A stretch of 64,000 bases of DNA. It comes from Paenibacillus prosopidis (lineage in GTDB: Bacteria > Bacillota > Bacilli > Paenibacillales > Paenibacillaceae). A program made the translations under genes and the position numbers. The stretch is taken from NCBI RefSeq assembly GCF_003337375.1, contig NZ_QPJD01000018.1:1-64000 (forward strand). Reading direction: 5' to 3'. Positions 62,133 through 64,000 of the stretch are shown here, one piece after another; within the stretch, counting starts at the first letter, position 1; every line of letters starts with the position of its first letter. The notes under the pieces were generated by a model. The model saw only the letters and a list, made by a program, of their open reading frames with translations. It ran no database searches and was not told where the DNA came from.

Positions 62133-62155
62133 GGTCGTTTGTATCAGCTATAAGT

Positions 62156-62191
62156 AGTAGTCCATCTCATTTGGGAATGGGCTTTTTTTGT
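62156..62191 (+). terminator. Terminator after the nucleotidyltransferase gene
   Basis: AGTCCAT...ATGGGCT stem with one wobble pair, then seven T. Modest hairpin but well placed. Confidence 0.6.
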
Positions 62192-62377
62192 CGGAACCGA
62201 CGCTCCAAATTATAGGAAAATCTACTTATTTTTCAATTTTCAGAGATTTCAACAAATTATTTAAAATTCATCATTTACACTAAAAACATTACACGCCGAT
62301 AGGGGAAAGGGGGGACGTACGGATCGGTTAAGTAAAGGCCGCGTTTATTTTTAGAAAAATGGTATTGGAGGGATAAG

Positions 62378-64000
62378 ATGTACAAAGCAATATTTCGAAA
62401 AAAATGGTTGGCCCTTTCATTCCTGTTCGCTCTCGTATTTTCTCTCACTTCCCCTGCAGCAGGAACGGCTGCTGAAGCAAAGCTCCTGCATTCTTCCCTG
62501 CAAGCAGACCATCTGTCACTGCCTTCGGCCAATATAGCTTCACCATTCGATCATTCATCAAAATTGGAAGCGATGAAACAACAGGCAAGCAGCACTAATA
62601 ATCCTACTATATCTCAGACGATCAAGCCGCAAAATTATGTCCCGGCTTTGGACAGCACGGAACCAATCGATGTCATTGTGGAGCTAAAGACTGACCCCGT
62701 TTCCGTTTATCAAGTGAAAGTAAAGAAAGGCCTAAAGAAATCCGATGCGGCTTATCAAAGTGAATTATCAGCAGAACAAACCGATTTCGCTGCAGCTTTG
62801 GCAAAAATAAAAACAAAGCCGAAGAGACAATACAAACATGTATTTAACGGCTACTCCTTAAAGATACCTGCCAATCAAGTGGACAGCCTATTAACGCTGC
62901 CAGGAGTAAAGGCCATCTATCCGAATATAGAATTTAAAGTGTCTCCAATTGATAGTATCACTCCGAATATGGATGAAAGCGCGCCTTTTATGGGATCCGA
63001 TTTCTACTGGGATCTTGGCTTCGACGGAACCGGAATTAAGGTCGGCGTACTGGATACGGGAATCGATTATCATCATCCAAGCTTAGCATCCGCTTATAAA
63101 GGGGGATACGACTTTGTGGATGATGATACCGATCCGATGGAGACGCTCCCGGATCCGGACGATCCGGAAGCAGATACGGACCATGGTACCCACGTTTCGG
63201 GTACGATTGCCGGCCGGGGAGATCCTCTCAATCCCGGCAGCGGGACAGGTTGGGTCCGCGGCGTGGCGTATGGCTCGGATATATATGCGTATCGCGTTCT
63301 CGGGCCTGGCGGTACAGGTTCAACGGAGGATGTTATAGCCGCTATAGAGCGCTCCGTGCTGGATGAGATGGATGTCATTAACTTATCCCTAGGGAGCAGC
63401 GTTAACGATCAGTATGATGCCACCTCCATTGCGCTGAATAACGCTATGCTCGGCGGGGTTGTTGCCGTAACCTCGAACGGAAACGACGGACCCAATTCCT
63501 ATACGGTCGGTTCCCCGGCATCGGCGGACATGGCTATTTCTGTCGGCGCTTCTTCGCCTCCGCTTAACGTTCCGACTATACAAGCAGACGGAATAGAGAA
63601 GGTTTATGCGAGCATTATGGCATTTTCCCCGGAACTCGGAGATTTGCAAGGTCGAGCCTTAAATCTTGTATTTGCCGGGTTAGGCACTTCTGCGGATTTT
63701 GAAGGAAAGGATTTGACTGGCAAAGCGGCATTAATCTCCCGCGGCTCTATCTCTTTTGCCGAGAAATCATTGAATGCGCAGGCAGCTGGTGCTGTCGCCG
63801 TTATTATTTATAACAATGAACCCGGAAACTTTGGCGGCACCTTAGGAGAAGAGGGCAATTATGTTCCAACTATGAGCATTTCGCAAGAAGATGGACTCGC
63901 TCTCAAAGCTAAAACCGATACGGTCGAGTCCTATCCCTTTACGTTTGGCATTGAACTTGAGCAGGATTTAATGGGGGAATTCAGTTCGGTCGGACCGACT
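62378..64000 (+). CDS. Secreted subtilase (S8 family) with PA domain, cut by the window end
   Basis: The first 541 codons are visible. ATG 62378 has GGAGGGATAAG upstream and opens with a signal peptide (MYKAIFRKKWLALSFLFALV to about AGTAAEA). An inhibitor-I9-like propeptide follows (about 90-190). The catalytic domain has Asp in VGVLDTGIDYHHP, His in DTDHGTHVSGTIAG and the oxyanion-side ASN-type motif VAVTSNGNDGPNSYTVGSPA. A PA insert runs from about 410 (GKAALISRGSISFAEKSLNAQAAGAVAVIIYNNEPG). The catalytic Ser lies beyond the window. It is separated from the peptide cluster by a terminator and 245 bases, so probably an independent exoprotease. Confidence 0.9.
   Translation, partial: MYKAIFRKKWLALSFLFALVFSLTSPAAGTAAEAKLLHSSLQADHLSLPSANIASPFDHSSKLEAMKQQASSTNNPTISQTIKPQNYVPALDSTEPIDVIVELKTDPVSVYQVKVKKGLKKSDAAYQSELSAEQTDFAAALAKIKTKPKRQYKHVFNGYSLKIPANQVDSLLTLPGVKAIYPNIEFKVSPIDSITPNMDESAPFMGSDFYWDLGFDGTGIKVGVLDTGIDYHHPSLASAYKGGYDFVDDDTDPMETLPDPDDPEADTDHGTHVSGTIAGRGDPLNPGSGTGWVRGVAYGSDIYAYRVLGPGGTGSTEDVIAAIERSVLDEMDVINLSLGSSVNDQYDATSIALNNAMLGGVVAVTSNGNDGPNSYTVGSPASADMAISVGASSPPLNVPTIQADGIEKVYASIMAFSPELGDLQGRALNLVFAGLGTSADFEGKDLTGKAALISRGSISFAEKSLNAQAAGAVAVIIYNNEPGNFGGTLGEEGNYVPTMSISQEDGLALKAKTDTVESYPFTFGIELEQDLMGEFSSVGPT

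Noticed and set aside
1..64000. tRNA, rRNA or CRISPR arrays
   Set aside because: Looked for cloverleaf-like GGTTCGA/CCA blocks and regularly spaced identical repeats; none were convincing. The 14-21 kb repeats are too diverged and too unevenly spaced to be CRISPR.

Overview
The window looks like a chromosome segment of a Paenibacillaceae bacterium (Paenibacillus or a close relative). Supporting signs are the strong GGAGG ribosome binding sites, several YesM/YesN two-component pairs next to CUT1 sugar ABC transporters, catabolite (cre-like) operators, large secreted carbohydrate-active proteins and paeninodin-type peptide-maturation genes. The left edge holds the last codons and terminal repeat of an IS3-family element.

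Layout. 0.2-14 kb: DoxX protein, a 2011-residue secreted multidomain carbohydrate-active protein with a perfect cre site upstream, a zinc-ribbon mini-protein, a broken P-loop kinase, nitronate monooxygenase, two hypothetical proteins, a ricin-lectin remnant, and a GH43 arabinanase with a ricin-type lectin domain nested inside its catalytic domain. 14.4-21.2 kb: seven small unrelated genes, all on the plus strand, alternating strictly with eight copies of a short hairpin-plus-direct-repeat element. This cassette-like array has no recognisable recombinase. 21.4-30.4 kb: a polyuronide-type locus with two permeases, YesM, YesN, a solute-binding protein, a heparinase II/III-type lyase and a KdgF-like cupin. 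30.5-33.5 kb: a TetR regulator with a membrane protein, and a PadR regulator with a CPBP protease. 33.5-36 kb: a large secreted lamin-tail protein. 36.3-45.1 kb: YesN, YesM and a solute-binding protein, followed by an LplABC-like transporter. 45.3-48.6 kb: hutH and hutU. 48.7-53.2 kb: a frameshifted Ig-like gene, a NERD-helicase, a polysaccharide deacetylase and a methyltransferase.

53.4-62.1 kb is the most interesting region: a peptide-maturation (RiPP-type) island. A PqqD/M50 membrane protease fusion is followed by a 20-residue Lys-rich peptide gene ending in Asn, then a ThiF/MccB-like adenylating enzyme, then a second paralogous 20-residue peptide gene also ending in Asn. This arrangement fits a microcin C-like peptide-nucleotide system with two precursors; the peptide genes are easy to miss because each overlaps the end of the preceding gene. 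Next come an AgrC-like sensor kinase, then a 56-residue candidate precursor with an HPr-kinase-like enzyme, a PqqD protein, an S26-type peptidase, an ABC exporter and a nucleotidyltransferase. That set matches the accessory genes of paeninodin-type lasso clusters, but the lasso cyclase and transglutaminase-like protease are not in the window. Two TTGTTC-N8-GAAC palindromes lie between kinase and precursor. The window ends inside a secreted subtilase gene.

All assignments are from reading the sequence and knowledge of families; no database search was run.
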